Below are positions 9,016-18,627 of a stretch of DNA of 62,102 bases, in pieces. The notes below the pieces were generated by a model that had not been told where the DNA came from, did no database searches, and saw only the letters and a list, made by a program, of their open reading frames with translations. Numbering within the stretch: the stretch's first letter is position 1; each line of letters starts with the position of its first letter. The stretch is from Candidatus Paraburkholderia calva. Lineage in GTDB: Bacteria; Pseudomonadota; Gammaproteobacteria; Burkholderiales; Burkholderiaceae. Location of the stretch: contig LFLF01000004.1 of NCBI GenBank assembly GCA_001184395.1, positions 1 to 62,102 of the forward strand, written 5' to 3'. The position numbers and the translations under genes are program-made.

Positions 9016-10645
9016 TTACTTACCCGCGAGCGAATTTTCCGGATGACGCGTCGGCGGCGTGGGATCGGCGGGGCGCGCCTTGCTGCGGTCGTGCCCGCGC
9101 GATTTGGCTTCGTAGAGTGCCAGGTCGGCGCACGACAGGATCTACTCCAGCGCGTCGTTGTATGCGAGTTCCGTGATGCCGATGCTCACCGACAGCACCG
9201 CGTCGTCGGGCAGATGCGCGCAATGCTCGAGGTGGAAGCGCTTGCGCAGGTGTTTCAGCAAGGCCTGCGCATCCGCGAGCGAAGTCTGTGGCAGCAGAAT
9301 GCCGAATTCCTCGCCAGCCGGCCGATCGCGTCGCTCGGACGCAGTTGCGCGCGGCAGACCTCGACGAAATGCTCGAGCGCGCGGTCGCCGGACGCGTGGC
9401 CGAATCGGTCGTTGATCTGCTTGAAGTGATCCAGATCGGCGATGGCGACCGACAGCGGCGCCACCATCGAGCGTGCCAGTCAGCGCGTCGTGGCGTGCCT
9501 CCGCCGACAGCAGCGTATTGGCCGACTGCAGCTGTTCTGCGAGATCGCGCGTGGCGCGCGGTGCAGCCGCCGCTCGCGAGAGTACGAGGTGAGCGATCAC
9601 CAGCGCCAGCGTGACGATGCCGAGCATCGTCAGGAATACGAGAATGTGGTCGCGGCTGTGATTGTGGCTGATTTCTGGCCAGCTCGTGAGCGGATGGACG
9701 ATATGCGCCGACAGCCCGGAGTTCAGACCCGTGCGTTCTCCTAGAGCGATGGCGCGGCGCTGCCGTGGTGGAATAAAAGCTCTGCGGGAGCGTGGGCGCG
9801 AGCCATTGAGCCGATTCACGCATCTGGTCGCCCACGTGCACCACGCGCAGTTCCGGAAACGTCTTGCGCCGGTAGTCCTCCAGCCGTTCGTGCGGCGTCA
9901 TGCGGGTGATGGGCGCATCGGGCAGCGCTTCGTTTTCCAGCTTGCCGTCGTACGCCATCACGACCACGCCGTTTTCGTCGGTGACGAAGGTGCCCGCGCG
10001 CGACACCCAGTGCCGCAACCAGTGAATGCTCACCTTCGCGATCACTGCGCCGACCAAGCAGGCCGTCCTCATACGCGGGCGCTGCGATGAAGATGCCCGG
10101 CTCCCCCGACAGTCGCCTGCCGCCATACATCTGGACGAAGCCGCCGAACAGGGCGCGCATCACATAGGCGCGGCCGCTTATGTCGAAGCCGATGAAGCTG
10201 TTCGCGTCCTCCGCATTGCTCAACGCGATGCAGTAGCCCGGGTCGTTGACCAGCCAGATCTAATCGAGGCCGGAAAAGCCCTGTGCGTCATGGAGGAAGC
10301 GGTTGACCTTCACGAGCGACGGATGCGCGCTCCACTTGAATCGCTGCTCGTTTTCCGTGCCGCTGGGGGTGGAGGCATAATGCCGCGACTGCGCGAGGGC
10401 GCGCTGCGTGAGGTCCATTTGCGCCAGCGTGGCCGGAATGGCACGCGACATCGCCAGGTCGCTCGCGATGATCTGCGCCATGTTGTCGACGATCGACGCC
10501 GCCATCTGGCGTTCCGTGCGCACCGTCGAAGTCATTTCCTGCTGGACCATGCTGTCCGACAGAAAGCCCGCCGCGACCCAGCACGGAGCGCCAGCGCTGC
10601 CAGGCAGAGCGTCAGGATCACGCGGGGCAGGATGATCTTTTTCAT
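9016..10645 (-). pseudogene. Membrane diguanylate cyclase (sensor-GGDEF), broken
   Basis: It starts MKKIILPRVILTL (10645) with a TM segment, then a large periplasmic Cache-like sensor. A second TM segment (LVFLTMLGIVTLALVIAHLV) precedes a GGDEF domain that ends near 9016. Lesions seen are frameshifts near 10580, 10065, 9800 and within the cyclase domain, plus amber stops at 10260-10262 (in FSGLD*IWLV) and 9142-9144 (in NDALE*ILSCADLALYEAK). The active-site motif reads AGEEF rather than GGEEF. It cannot make c-di-GMP. Confidence 0.85.
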
Positions 10646-11446
10646 CGCCGTCGGCCGCCGTTCGTGATCACGCCTCGCCCGGACGGCGAGCGCCGCCGTG
10701 GCAGGGCCAAACGGCGGCGCGACTTGCCGCAAAGGACTCGCGGCTGTCCGCCAAAACCAGGATAATCGCCGCCCTGAAAGGGGCCGGAACGAACTCAAGC
10801 CGCATACGCCGGCCGCGCGCAAGCGCCGCCGACGCGTGCGCGCTCAGCGCATCGATGCGCTGAGCGCGGCAAAGAAGGTCGGTCGGCTCAAGGGTGGCGT
10901 CACGCATTGCATCGGCGCTCAATATTTTGTTTGTGATAGTCAAGATTGGACGATGTTTTTTGTCGCCTATCAAGCGCTTTGTCGTAGGTACGCCTTCGTA
11001 GGCACTCACCCGGCTTGACGTTTGCGCGCGTTTGCTCCAGCAATCTTGCGGACCCGGTGCGCTTCTTGTTTCGCACAAGCGCCAACCGGCCGAAGGGCAA
11101 GATGGGCGAGACGTCGCGAGTGTGTGAGTGGGCCGTGGCATCTGCATTGTGCCCACGTTGTGCCGAAGAGCAACAAAAACATCACAGGAATGGTATGCAC
11201 CGCCTAATGAAGGTTGTATCCGTCATGCGGTTTGGTGTAGCGTCCCACGGTTCGGCGCGGATCAATCCGTACTCGCGGTGATGCCCGGCGCCGCGCGTGT
11301 CTTCCTTTTCGCCGAGCGGCGCGTTATATGTCGAGCGCGTCGAGCGGCGGTCCCGGGCAATGGCGTTCTTGCCCGGACGACGGCCATCCGAAGTATCGAA
11401 TCCGCGTGTGCGCGGCGGCATCAGAGAATGACGGGGAGGGCGTTGA
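10646..11446. other. 800-bp intergenic region upstream of ABC operon
   Basis: No gene is supported on either strand. It contains a 30-bp perfect palindrome (10839-10868) and an AT-richer patch (10915-10975) that may hold a promoter for the operon starting at 11447. The length suggests a gene too decayed to recognise. Confidence 0.45.
10839..10868. repeat. 30-bp perfect palindrome
   Basis: Perfectly self-complementary sequence centred on ATCGAT, with arms CGCGCTCAGCGC. No T-run follows on either side. It could be an operator for a dimeric regulator, a hairpin or a mobile-repeat relic. Confidence 0.8.
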
Positions 11447-13216
11447 ATGGAATTTGGCTTCAATCTGAATCGAACGGCGAATGCGTCGGCGTGGCGGCTT
11501 CTGCCCAACCGCTGGGACTTCGTCGCCTTCCCGATGATCATCTGCATCATCGCGCTCGCGGCGGTGGGGTTTCACGAGACGATGGCGCCGATCTCGACCC
11601 TCCAGTCCACGGTGATTTCGCTCGATCCCGCGAATTTTCCCAAATACGCGCTGCGCACCACCTTGCGCATGCTGCTGGCGATGCTCGCGTCGCTCGTTTT
11701 TACGCTGGTCTACGGTACGCTCGCGGCGAAGAGCCGCCGCGCGTCCATGGTGCTGGTGCCGATTCTCGACATCCTCCAGTCGGTGCCGGTGCTGGGCTAC
11801 ATTTCGTTTACGGTGACGTTCTTCCTCGCGATGTTTCCGGGACGCGTGATCGGCGCGGAGTGCGCCGCGATTTTCGCGATCTTCACGAGCCAGGTGTGGA
11901 ACATGACCTTCAGCTTCTACCAGTCGCTGCGCACCGTGCCGCGCGATCTGGACGAAGTGTCGCGCGGTTTTCACCTCACCAACTGGCAGCGTTTCTGGAA
12001 GCTCGAAGTGCCGTTCTCGATGCCGGGCCTCATCTGGAACATGATGATGTCGATGTCGGGCGGCTGGTTCTTCGTGGTCGCCTCCGAAGCCATCACGGTC
12101 GGTAACCGGACCATCGTGCTGCCGGGCGTCGGCGCTTATCTGGCCACGGCCATCGGCGAGCGCAATCTGGGCGCGATCGGCTGGGTGATTCTCGCGATGA
12201 TCGTCGTTATCCTGGCATACGATCAGTTGATGTTCCGCCCGCTGGTGGCGTGGGCCGACAAGTTCCGCATGGAAAACACGAGTTCCGGCGATGCTCCCGA
12301 ATCCTGGCTGCTCGACCTGATCCGCCGTACGCGCCTGATCCACCAGTTGCTGGTGCCGGCTGGCTGGCTGCTCGCCCGGGCCGCGCGCGTGCCGATCAAG
12401 CTGCTGCCCTTGCAGCGCGTGCGTCTGCCGCTTGGCAACCTCGGCGCCATCCGCCCGCCGATGCCGTCCACACGCACCGGCGACGTCGCCTGGGGCACGG
12501 CCTTGCTGCTGCTCACGGCTTTCGTCGTCTGGAAGGTGGTTTCGTTCGTCTCGACGGGCTTGACGTGGGGCGAAGTCGGCCATGTGTTCGTGCTCGGCTT
12601 CATTACGCTGATCCGCGTGGTGGTGCTGATCGCGCTGGCGTCGGTGGTGTGGGTGCCGATCGGCGTGCTGATCGGGCTGCGTCCGGCGCTCGCGGAGAAG
12701 ATCCAGCCGCTCGCGCAGTTCCTCGCCGCGTTCCCGGCGAATCTGCTGTTCCCGGTGTTCGTCGTGGTGATCGTGCGCTTCAACCTGAACCCGGATGTTT
12801 GGCTCTCGCCGCTCATCGTGCTCGAGGCGCAGTGGTATATCCTGTTCAACGTGATCGCGGGGGCGTCGGTTTATCCGAATGATTACCGCGAGGCGGCGGC
12901 GAATTTTCAGATCAGCGGCTGGCAGTGGTGGAAGAACTGCATGCTGCCGGGCATTTTCCCCTTCTATATCACCGGCGCGATCACCGCGTCGGGCGGCGCA
13001 TGGAACGCGAGCATCGTCGCGGAGGCGGTGTCGTGGGGCAAGACGAAGGTCGTCGCGCACGGCCTGGGCTCCTACATCGCGCAGACAACTGCCGACGGCG
13101 ATTATCCGAAGATCATTCTGGGCATTGCCGTGATGTCGCTCTTCGTCACGCTGTTCAACCGCTTGCTGTGGCGTCCGCTGTACGCCTACGCCGAATCAAG
13201 ACTTCGACTGGATTGA
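11447..13216 (+). CDS. Double-domain ABC transporter permease (NitT/TauT-like)
   Basis: Intact 589-residue inner-membrane protein made of two tandem BPD_transp_1 permease halves (about 60-275 and 365-585). Each has several TM helices and an EAA-type loop: DEVSRGFHLTNWQRFWKLEVP in the first half and YREAAANFQISGWQWWKNCMLPG in the second. A cytoplasmic linker of about 90 residues joins them. GGAG lies upstream of the ATG. It overlaps nothing and is followed 12 nt later by its ATPase. No substrate-binding protein is encoded next to it, so the cargo (small anion, sulfonate or cation) cannot be told. Confidence 0.9.
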   Translation: MEFGFNLNRTANASAWRLLPNRWDFVAFPMIICIIALAAVGFHETMAPISTLQSTVISLDPANFPKYALRTTLRMLLAMLASLVFTLVYGTLAAKSRRASMVLVPILDILQSVPVLGYISFTVTFFLAMFPGRVIGAECAAIFAIFTSQVWNMTFSFYQSLRTVPRDLDEVSRGFHLTNWQRFWKLEVPFSMPGLIWNMMMSMSGGWFFVVASEAITVGNRTIVLPGVGAYLATAIGERNLGAIGWVILAMIVVILAYDQLMFRPLVAWADKFRMENTSSGDAPESWLLDLIRRTRLIHQLLVPAGWLLARAARVPIKLLPLQRVRLPLGNLGAIRPPMPSTRTGDVAWGTALLLLTAFVVWKVVSFVSTGLTWGEVGHVFVLGFITLIRVVVLIALASVVWVPIGVLIGLRPALAEKIQPLAQFLAAFPANLLFPVFVVVIVRFNLNPDVWLSPLIVLEAQWYILFNVIAGASVYPNDYREAAANFQISGWQWWKNCMLPGIFPFYITGAITASGGAWNASIVAEAVSWGKTKVVAHGLGSYIAQTTADGDYPKIILGIAVMSLFVTLFNRLLWRPLYAYAESRLRLD

Positions 13217-13228
13217 GGACGAGCTCCG

Positions 13229-14596
13229 ATGCAGAACCCCAAGAATACGCAGATGTCCGCGCAGGCTTTCCAGCGCACGCCCTCCAAGTCGCCGTCGGGC
13301 ACGCCGCCGCGTCTGGGCGAGGAGATCATGCGCGTGGCGAATGTGAGCCGCGGCTTCAACAAGATGCAGGGCGAACTGCTCGTGCTCGACGATGCCAACC
13401 TTTCGCTGCGCGAGGGTGAGATCGTCGGACTGCTGGGCCGTTCGGGCTCGGGCAAGTCGACGCTTTTGCGCATCATCGCCGGGCTAATTTCGCCCACGGC
13501 GGGCGATGTGACCTACCTGAACGAACCGTTGCGCGGACCCGCGAAGGGCGTCGCGATGGTGTTTCAGACCTTCGCGCTGTTTCCGTGGCTGACCGTGCTG
13601 CAGAACGTGGAAGCCGGCCTGGAAGCGCAGGGCGTCGCTTCCCGTGAGCGGCGCGAACGCGCGCTCGCCGCGATCGACCTGATCGGCCTGGACGGGTTCG
13701 AGAACGCGTATCCGCGCGAGTTGTCGGGCGGCATGCGGCAGCGCGTGGGCTTCGCGCGAGCGCTGGTCGTCGATCCGACCTTGCTGCTGATGGATGAGCC
13801 GTTCTCCGCCCTTGACGTGCTGACCGCCGAAAACCTGCGTACCGATCTGCTCGATCTGTGGACGCAAGGGCGTCTGCCGATCAAGTCGGTGCTGATCGTC
13901 ACACACAACATCGAGGAAGCGGTGTTCATGTGCGACCGGATTCTCGTGCTGTCGTCGAATCCGGGGCGCGTGATGGCCGAGATCAAGGTACCGTTCAAGC
14001 ATCCCCGTAATCGTCTCGACCTGGCGTTCCGCAAACTGGTCGACGATATCTACGCGAAAATGACCGCGCGTCAGCTCGACGAGTCGAAGAAGAAGGGGCT
14101 GGAGCTCGGTAGCTGGCTGCCGCTGGTGTCCACGAACCTGATGGCGGGTCTGATCGAAACGCTAGCGGCGGAGCCATACCACGGCCGCGCCGACATGCCG
14201 GAAATCGCGCGGACGCTGCATCTCGAAGTCGACGATCTCTTCCCGGTAGCGGAAGTGCTGCAGCATCTCGGCTTCGCCGATGTGCGCGAGGGCGATATCT
14301 TCCTGACGCCGCAGGCGCGTGTGTTCGCGGAGTTCGGCACGCAGGAGCGCAAGATGATGTTCGCGGAACATTTGCTGCGGCACGTGCCGCTGGCCGCGCG
14401 GATCAAGAAGGTGCTCAACGAGCGGCCGGGGCATCGCGCGCCGCGGGTGCGCTTCGAGCAGGAACTGGAGGATTTTCTGTCGGACAGCGCCGCGCAGGAA
14501 ACGCTTGATGCGGTGATCGACTGGGGCCGGTATGGGGAGATCTTCTCGTATAACGACCAGACGGAGATGTTGAGCCTGGAGGACATGGAAGCGTAA
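13229..14596 (+). CDS. ABC transporter ATPase with C-terminal AAA-associated domain
   Basis: Intact 455-residue partner of the preceding permease. The N-terminal NitT/TauT-type ATPase has Walker A GRSGSGKST (70-78), Q-loop VFQTFALFPW, signature LSGGMRQR (165-172) and Walker B LLLMDEP (185-191), plus a His in VTHNIEEAV. From about residue 290 a further 165-residue helical/winged domain follows, resembling the AAA_assoc_C region, of regulatory or unknown role. Start ATG at 13229 follows a GAGG-like RBS and is in the same transcription unit as the permease. Confidence 0.9.
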   Translation: MQNPKNTQMSAQAFQRTPSKSPSGTPPRLGEEIMRVANVSRGFNKMQGELLVLDDANLSLREGEIVGLLGRSGSGKSTLLRIIAGLISPTAGDVTYLNEPLRGPAKGVAMVFQTFALFPWLTVLQNVEAGLEAQGVASRERRERALAAIDLIGLDGFENAYPRELSGGMRQRVGFARALVVDPTLLLMDEPFSALDVLTAENLRTDLLDLWTQGRLPIKSVLIVTHNIEEAVFMCDRILVLSSNPGRVMAEIKVPFKHPRNRLDLAFRKLVDDIYAKMTARQLDESKKKGLELGSWLPLVSTNLMAGLIETLAAEPYHGRADMPEIARTLHLEVDDLFPVAEVLQHLGFADVREGDIFLTPQARVFAEFGTQERKMMFAEHLLRHVPLAARIKKVLNERPGHRAPRVRFEQELEDFLSDSAAQETLDAVIDWGRYGEIFSYNDQTEMLSLEDMEA

Positions 14597-14658
14597 GGCT
14601 TCTGTTTGAGCGTCTTGCTGGGCGACGGGAAAAGCGCATTCGCATGGATGTGGCCGCG

Positions 14659-14686
14659 CTTTTTTGCAATGTCTTTTTTGCAATGT
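14659..14686 (+). repeat. 14-bp perfect tandem duplication
   Basis: The unit CTTTTTTGCAATGT occurs twice head to tail, just behind the ABC operon. It looks like a recent slippage duplication in non-coding DNA. Confidence 0.9.
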
Positions 14687-14708
14687 CTTTCGGCTACTGC
14701 AAACTCCC

Positions 14709-15227
14709 CTACCGGTCCACCGACGGCTCCGCCGACGCCCACTTCCACCCGCTCGACTGCTGACATGCCGTCGCGACATACCACTGCGCGGGCGCATTCG
14801 CTTCGTCGTCATCGACGACGGAGAACGCGAACTTCTTGCAGTTCGCGAGCGCGCTGTTGAACTCGCGCAGCACGCACACCTCGCCGTGGCCGTTCTCGAT
14901 CGGCAGCGTGTGCTTGACCTTCCAGGGCCGCGTCTCGCCAATCTGCAACTGACCCGCCGTCACCGCGATCATCAGCTGCTGGTCCTGATGCAGCGACTTC
15001 GTCGTGTGCTTGACGACCTCGTCGGGCGCCGCCTGCACAGCCACCCTTACTCCGAAGCCGACCGCCGGGTTCGACGTGAACGCACCGGTCGCGACGCCCG
15101 CCACCGCGCCGGTTGCCGCGCCGATGGATGCGCATCCGCTCATCATCACGCACGCGGCCGCCGCGGTCGCGATCAAACCGAAGCGCAGCGCGAGCAGTAT
15201 CGGCATATCCGAAAGGCGCGCCGTCAT
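14709..15227 (-). CDS. Lipoprotein-like protein with glycine-zipper N-terminus
   Basis: 172 residues. The N-terminus has a hydrophobic stretch ending in lipobox-like MSGC, then an Ala/Gly-rich segment (IGAATGAVAGVATGAF) typical of glycine-zipper outer-membrane lipoproteins. The C-terminal half resembles its upstream neighbour: ...KHTLPIENGHGEVCVLREFNS versus a VHSTPIEPDEKGRVTVSRVISS-type segment there, and WKWASAEP versus WKWAFAEP at the end. The start overlaps the neighbour's stop by 4 nt (ATGA), so the two are translationally coupled and probably arose by duplication. Function unknown. Confidence 0.8.
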   Translation of the reverse strand: MTARLSDMPILLALRFGLIATAAAACVMMSGCASIGAATGAVAGVATGAFTSNPAVGFGVRVAVQAAPDEVVKHTTKSLHQDQQLMIAVTAGQLQIGETRPWKVKHTLPIENGHGEVCVLREFNSALANCKKFAFSVVDDDEANAPAQWYVATACQQSSGWKWASAEPSVDR

Positions 15228-15724
15228 TGCAGCGCGCCCCAGCGCGGCGTGGCCGGTTCGGCGAAAGCCCACTTCCACTTGCCGCCGTCGCGGCAGACCA
15301 ATGCGACGTAGAACGCGCTGTCGGCGGGGCGGTCTTGTGTCGCGTCGCGATCGACCGAGAACACCACTTCCTTGCAATCGAGCGCGCCGCTGCTGATGAC
15401 GCGGCTCACCGTCACGCGGCCTTTCTCGTCGGGTTCGATCGGCGTCGAATGGACGATGTTCCACGGTGCGACCGCGCCGACCGCGAGTGGTCCCGTGACC
15501 GATGCGATGGCGTCTTGCGTGTTGGTATGGATGAAGCGCTGCGAGTATTGCACGCCCGCCTTGGCCGCCGCGACCGCGCCCAGACCGATGCCGGTCGCGA
15601 CCGGCGCGTTGCTGGTGACGCTGTTGGCGATGGCTGCGCCACCGATACCTGCGCCTGCCACGGCGCCTTCGCTATACAGGTGATTGCATCCCGTGAGGCT
15701 CAGACAGGCGGCCGCACCCGTCAT
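15224..15724 (-). CDS. Lipoprotein-like paralogue, first gene of coupled pair
   Basis: About 166 residues from the ATG at 15724. MTGAAACLSLTGC is a lipoprotein signal with LTGC lipobox, followed by a Gly/Ala zipper. The C-terminal part is paralogous to the next gene and ends WKWAFAEPATPRWGALQ. The start is uncertain: no good RBS precedes 15724, the frame is open for another 85 codons, and an upstream start may have been lost. Overlaps the downstream paralogue by 4 nt. Confidence 0.72.
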   Translation of the reverse strand: MTGAAACLSLTGCNHLYSEGAVAGAGIGGAAIANSVTSNAPVATGIGLGAVAAAKAGVQYSQRFIHTNTQDAIASVTGPLAVGAVAPWNIVHSTPIEPDEKGRVTVSRVISSGALDCKEVVFSVDRDATQDRPADSAFYVALVCRDGGKWKWAFAEPATPRWGALQ

Positions 15725-15947
15725 GATCGCGGCGAGCGCGTGGGGTGCGCAAGGGTACCCGAATCTGTATGTTGCTTTTCCTTTTTCTACCGTGTTCTGG
15801 CGTGTGCGCCCGGCATGCACCGCGATGCGCGACGGACGATTCCGAGGTCCGGCCCGTTCATGCGCTGTCCGAATGAGACGTGGCACCAGTGAGCTACGAT
15901 TTAATTTTACCGCATTTTGAAGCAAGCCTCCAATTACCAGTTTAAGA

Positions 15948-15967
15948 AAATTGCAAGAAATTGCAAG
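15948..15967 (+). repeat. 10-bp perfect tandem duplication
   Basis: The unit AAATTGCAAG is repeated twice in the gap between the lipoprotein pair and the sigma-54 activator. Confidence 0.85.
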
Positions 15968-15998
15968 CGCGCGGAACACGTTGCGTCTTGTCGCGCAA

Positions 15999-17129
15999 TC
16001 AAGCGCCGCGAGCGCGTATCGAATGCGCTCGCCGGAAGCTCATGCCGGGATCGGCTTCTTCGTTTTCGTACGCGCCGAGGCGGTTGTACAAAGTCTTGAG
16101 GCTGATGCCCAATGCCTTGGCCGCGCGACGCTTGTCGCCGCCGCAATGCTTGAGCGTGCCGAGAATGATCTGCTTCTGCGCATCGGCGAGTGGTGTACCA
16201 ACCCACACGTTCATCGCATCGCCCTGCGTGACCGGCTTTTTCACGCGCGAAGCGAGATGCGGATGCGTGATCTCCACCGTCTTCTCCGCGAGAATGAACG
16301 CACGATACACCGTGTTCTTCATCTCCCGCACGTTGCCCGGCCATGAATAGGTGCGCAGCACGTCGAGCGCGCGCTTGCTGAAGGCCTTGTTGGTGCCTTC
16401 CTGCGCGTTCATCTCGGTGAGAAAGTGTTGCGCGAGCAGTTCGCGGTCCGTATCGCGTTCGCGCAGCGGCGGCGCGCGCAGCGGAAACACCGCGAGCCGG
16501 TACATCAGATCCTCGCGCAGACCGTTCTCTTTCACAGCGGCGACCGGGTCGCGATTGGTGGCGGCGATCACGCGCACGTCCGAGGTAATCAGGTCGTTGC
16601 CGCCGACGCGAAAGAACGTGCCCGTTTCCAGCGCGCGCAGCAGCTTGACTTGCCGCACCGGCGACATTTCCGTCACTTCGTCGAGGAACAGCGTGCCGCC
16701 GTTGGCATGCTCGAAATAGCCGACGCGACCCTGTACCGCGCCCGTGAAGCTGCCTTTTTCGTGGCCGAACAGTTCGGCTTCGATCAGGTTGTCGGGGATC
16801 GCGCCGCAGTTCACGGCGATGAACGGGCCGTCCTTGCGTCCGCTATGGTCGTGGATGGTCCGGGCGATCAGCTCCTTGCCGGTGCCCGATTCGCCGATGA
16901 TCAGCGCGGTCGCATCAGTGGCGGCCACGCGTTCGATTTGTCCGTACAGTTCCTGCATCACGGGCGACGAGCCGAACATCAGCCCATAGGACTTCAAGCC
17001 TAGCACTTCCCCCGCGTTGCGCTTCTTCTGCGCCGGTGTATCGCCTGCCACGAGCGGCGGGTCCAGATCGGTTGACACCATGTGTGCTGATATGTTCTGA
17101 AGTTCCGCGAATGAGGAAGCGTGGCTCAT
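15999..17129 (-). CDS. Sigma-54 enhancer-binding protein without sensor domain
   Basis: Transcription activator of the NtrC/PspF class, about 376 residues. The AAA+ domain has Walker A GESGTGKE (79-86), the sigma-54 contact loop GSFTGA (126-131), Walker B GGTLFLDE and arginine-finger region [14 protein letters not shown]. The C-terminal Fis helix-turn-helix is [19 protein letters not shown]. The first 50 residues show no receiver, GAF or PAS domain, so activity may be set by partner proteins or expression level. I start at 17129; the frame stays open to 17294 but without an RBS. It is divergent from a unit with a sigma-54 promoter at 17651. Confidence 0.9.
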   Translation of the reverse strand: MSHASSFAELQNISAHMVSTDLDPPLVAGDTPAQKKRNAGEVLGLKSYGLMFGSSPVMQELYGQIERVAATDATALIIGESGTGKELIARTIHDHSGRKDGPFIAVNCGAIPDNLIEAELFGHEKGSFTGAVQGRVGYFEHANGGTLFLDEVTEMSPVRQVKLLRALETGTFFRVGGNDLITSDVRVIAATNRDPVAAVKENGLREDLMYRLAVFPLRAPPLRERDTDRELLAQHFLTEMNAQEGTNKAFSKRALDVLRTYSWPGNVREMKNTVYRAFILAEKTVEITHPHLASRVKKPVTQGDAMNVWVGTPLADAQKQIILGTLKHCGGDKRRAAKALGISLKTLYNRLGAYENEEADPGMSFRRAHSIRARGA

Positions 17130-17413
17130 GCGAGCGTCGCGTGTCGGCACGTGCCTGAGTGTTGCGCCGCTGCGACGCCGTCTTACATTCGGTGCGGTCA
17201 GTGCGATCGCTCGAGTTCGATGCATGCCGCGTGCCGGAGAAACGCGGCGCGTCTCGCGGTCGCCTCGACGGTACGCTGGACGCATCTGCCTCATCCGCTT
17301 TCGATGGCGAAGGACGATTCCCTCGGTCGTGCATCGGCCGCGTGTTGATGTCGTGATGCCGGTGCAAACACCGGCGCCGGTCGCGGCCGACCTATCTCAA
17401 TTTCGCTATTTAA

Positions 17414-17451
17414 CCATTCGCAACGATATTGCAGCAATGCGATGCGAATGG
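17414..17451. promoter_or_regulatory. Inverted repeat, candidate activator binding site
   Basis: CCATTCGCA and TGCGAATGG are exact inverted copies separated by 20 nt. They lie about 220 bp upstream of the -24/-12 promoter at 17651. Half-site spacing near three helical turns and this distance fit an upstream activating sequence for an enhancer-binding protein. Inference from position only. Confidence 0.45.
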
Positions 17452-17534
17452 CGGTATGGAATTTGTCTGAGCGGATTTTGAAAGCCCATCGCATTCCGGC
17501 AAGCTTCGCCTCGCAAGTCGAGAAATTACAACGC

Positions 17535-17558
17535 GACGGCGTAATTGACGGCGTAATT
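17535..17558 (+). repeat. 12-bp perfect tandem duplication
   Basis: GACGGCGTAATT occurs twice head to tail in non-coding DNA. Confidence 0.9.
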
Positions 17559-17650
17559 CTTACCCGGATCGGCACGTCCGATCGAAGTAGACGTCACGCG
17601 ACGTGCGGTTCGCATCGTCTGGACAAACGATAGACGCGATGCAGTGACGC

Positions 17651-17666
17651 TGGCACGAAAGCTGCC
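17651..17666 (+). promoter_or_regulatory. Sigma-54 (-24/-12) promoter
   Basis: TGGCACG-AAAG-CTGC has exact GG-N10-GC spacing and only one mismatch to TGGCACG-N4-TTGC. It reads towards 17785 and the DUF883 gene. Confidence 0.72.
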
Positions 17667-17784
17667 CAAGCTCTAGCTGCCAAAGCTCTGTATCCGAACT
17701 CAAAAATATGCTCGCGATCCTAACAGTCGCATAGCTCGCACAGGTTGCACAAGTCGACGGGCAGCAGGGAAGGGCAAGCACATC

Positions 17785-18200
17785 ATGAAAGACTTTCTTG
17801 ACATCGACACCATCACGTTCGAGCACGCGAGTACCGCTGGTGTCGCAGGGCTATCGGAGTGCGGGCAACGAACCCGCCCGCGAGCCTCAGGAACTCGCAG
17901 CAAGCGATTCGATCGACATCTATTACTAGGCCGCTGTCGTGCTGGTCACGGCGCTCATGTGCGCGGTGCTCGGCTATGCGGCCGGGGCCCGCCCGCGCTG
18001 TCACGCGCCGCCAACGTGACGAGCCTCGTGTTCAGTGACTGGTGGCGCGCTCACCGCGAGCGGCCTGATCTGCCGCCTGCGCGGCTGGTTCGCGGCTCAC
18101 GGCGGCATTGTGCGCCGCGCACGTCCTGAAGCGCTTCCAGAACGAGAAGCGCCAGGGCGTTTCATCCGTCTCATACCTGACCCACTTAGGCGAGGACTTC
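17785..18200 (+). pseudogene. Small membrane protein, decayed (unknown)
   Basis: It starts MKDFLDIDTITFEH and shifts frame near 17835 to read SQGYRSAGNEPAREPQEL. An amber TAG at 17927-17929 lies between SIDIYY and a hydrophobic helix AAVVLVTALMCAVLGYAAGA. Downstream to 18200 the coding pattern breaks up. It was probably the first gene of the sigma-54 unit that continues with DUF883. I do not recognise the family. Confidence 0.5.
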
Positions 18201-18206
18201 ATTTCC

Positions 18207-18524
18207 ATGAGTCAGACGACCGTCCAGCTTGCGTTGGGCAAGCAGAAGATCATCGAAGACATCAAGGTGTTGCTGAACGACGCGGAAGAACTCGTGCGCC
18301 TGTCGGCGACCCTGCCGGGCGAAGGCGTCGACGCGCTGCGTTCGCATCTGCGCGATCACGTCGATTCCGCGCACGTCGCGTTCAACGATGCGCAATCGAG
18401 CGCGCAAAGCCGCTATCGCTCGGGCGTCGATTGCACCAAGAAATATGTGAAAGAGAATCCGTGGCAGTCGCTCGGCATCGCGGCGGGCGTTGGCTTTCTG
18501 GTGGGCCTCATCGTTTCGCGCTGA
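18207..18524 (+). CDS. DUF883 (ElaB/YqjD-like) membrane-anchored protein
   Basis: 105 residues. A long amphipathic helix (QKIIEDIKVLLNDAEELVRL ...) is followed by a C-terminal glycine-rich transmembrane helix, NPWQSLGIAAGVGFLVGLIVSR in outline. This is the ElaB/YqjD architecture: inner-membrane proteins of stationary phase that have been linked to ribosome binding. Start at ATG 18207 (MSQTTVQLALG). It lies downstream of the 17651 sigma-54 promoter. Confidence 0.85.
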   Translation: MSQTTVQLALGKQKIIEDIKVLLNDAEELVRLSATLPGEGVDALRSHLRDHVDSAHVAFNDAQSSAQSRYRSGVDCTKKYVKENPWQSLGIAAGVGFLVGLIVSR

Positions 18525-18627
18525 ACCCCATGGACTTCGATTGAATCTTTTTTCCGGTGCGGGCCGTATCCGATGTTTCATGTCTCGCGCTGGCCACTCG
18601 ATTTTTAGTGACGAAGGGAGAACACAC

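Larger units (their letters stand above)
17130..17784. other. Regulatory intergenic region of the sigma-54 block
   Basis: About 650 bp between the divergent activator gene and the 17785 unit, AT-rich from 17390 to 17560. It holds a 9-bp inverted repeat (17414-17451), a 12-bp tandem duplication (17535-17558) and a near-consensus -24/-12 promoter (17651-17666). No gene is supported. Confidence 0.6.

Noticed and set aside
11324..13060. 578-codon minus-strand ORF
   Set aside because: Very Arg/His/Gln/Asp-rich antisense shadow of the clean double-permease gene; typical GC-rich artefact.
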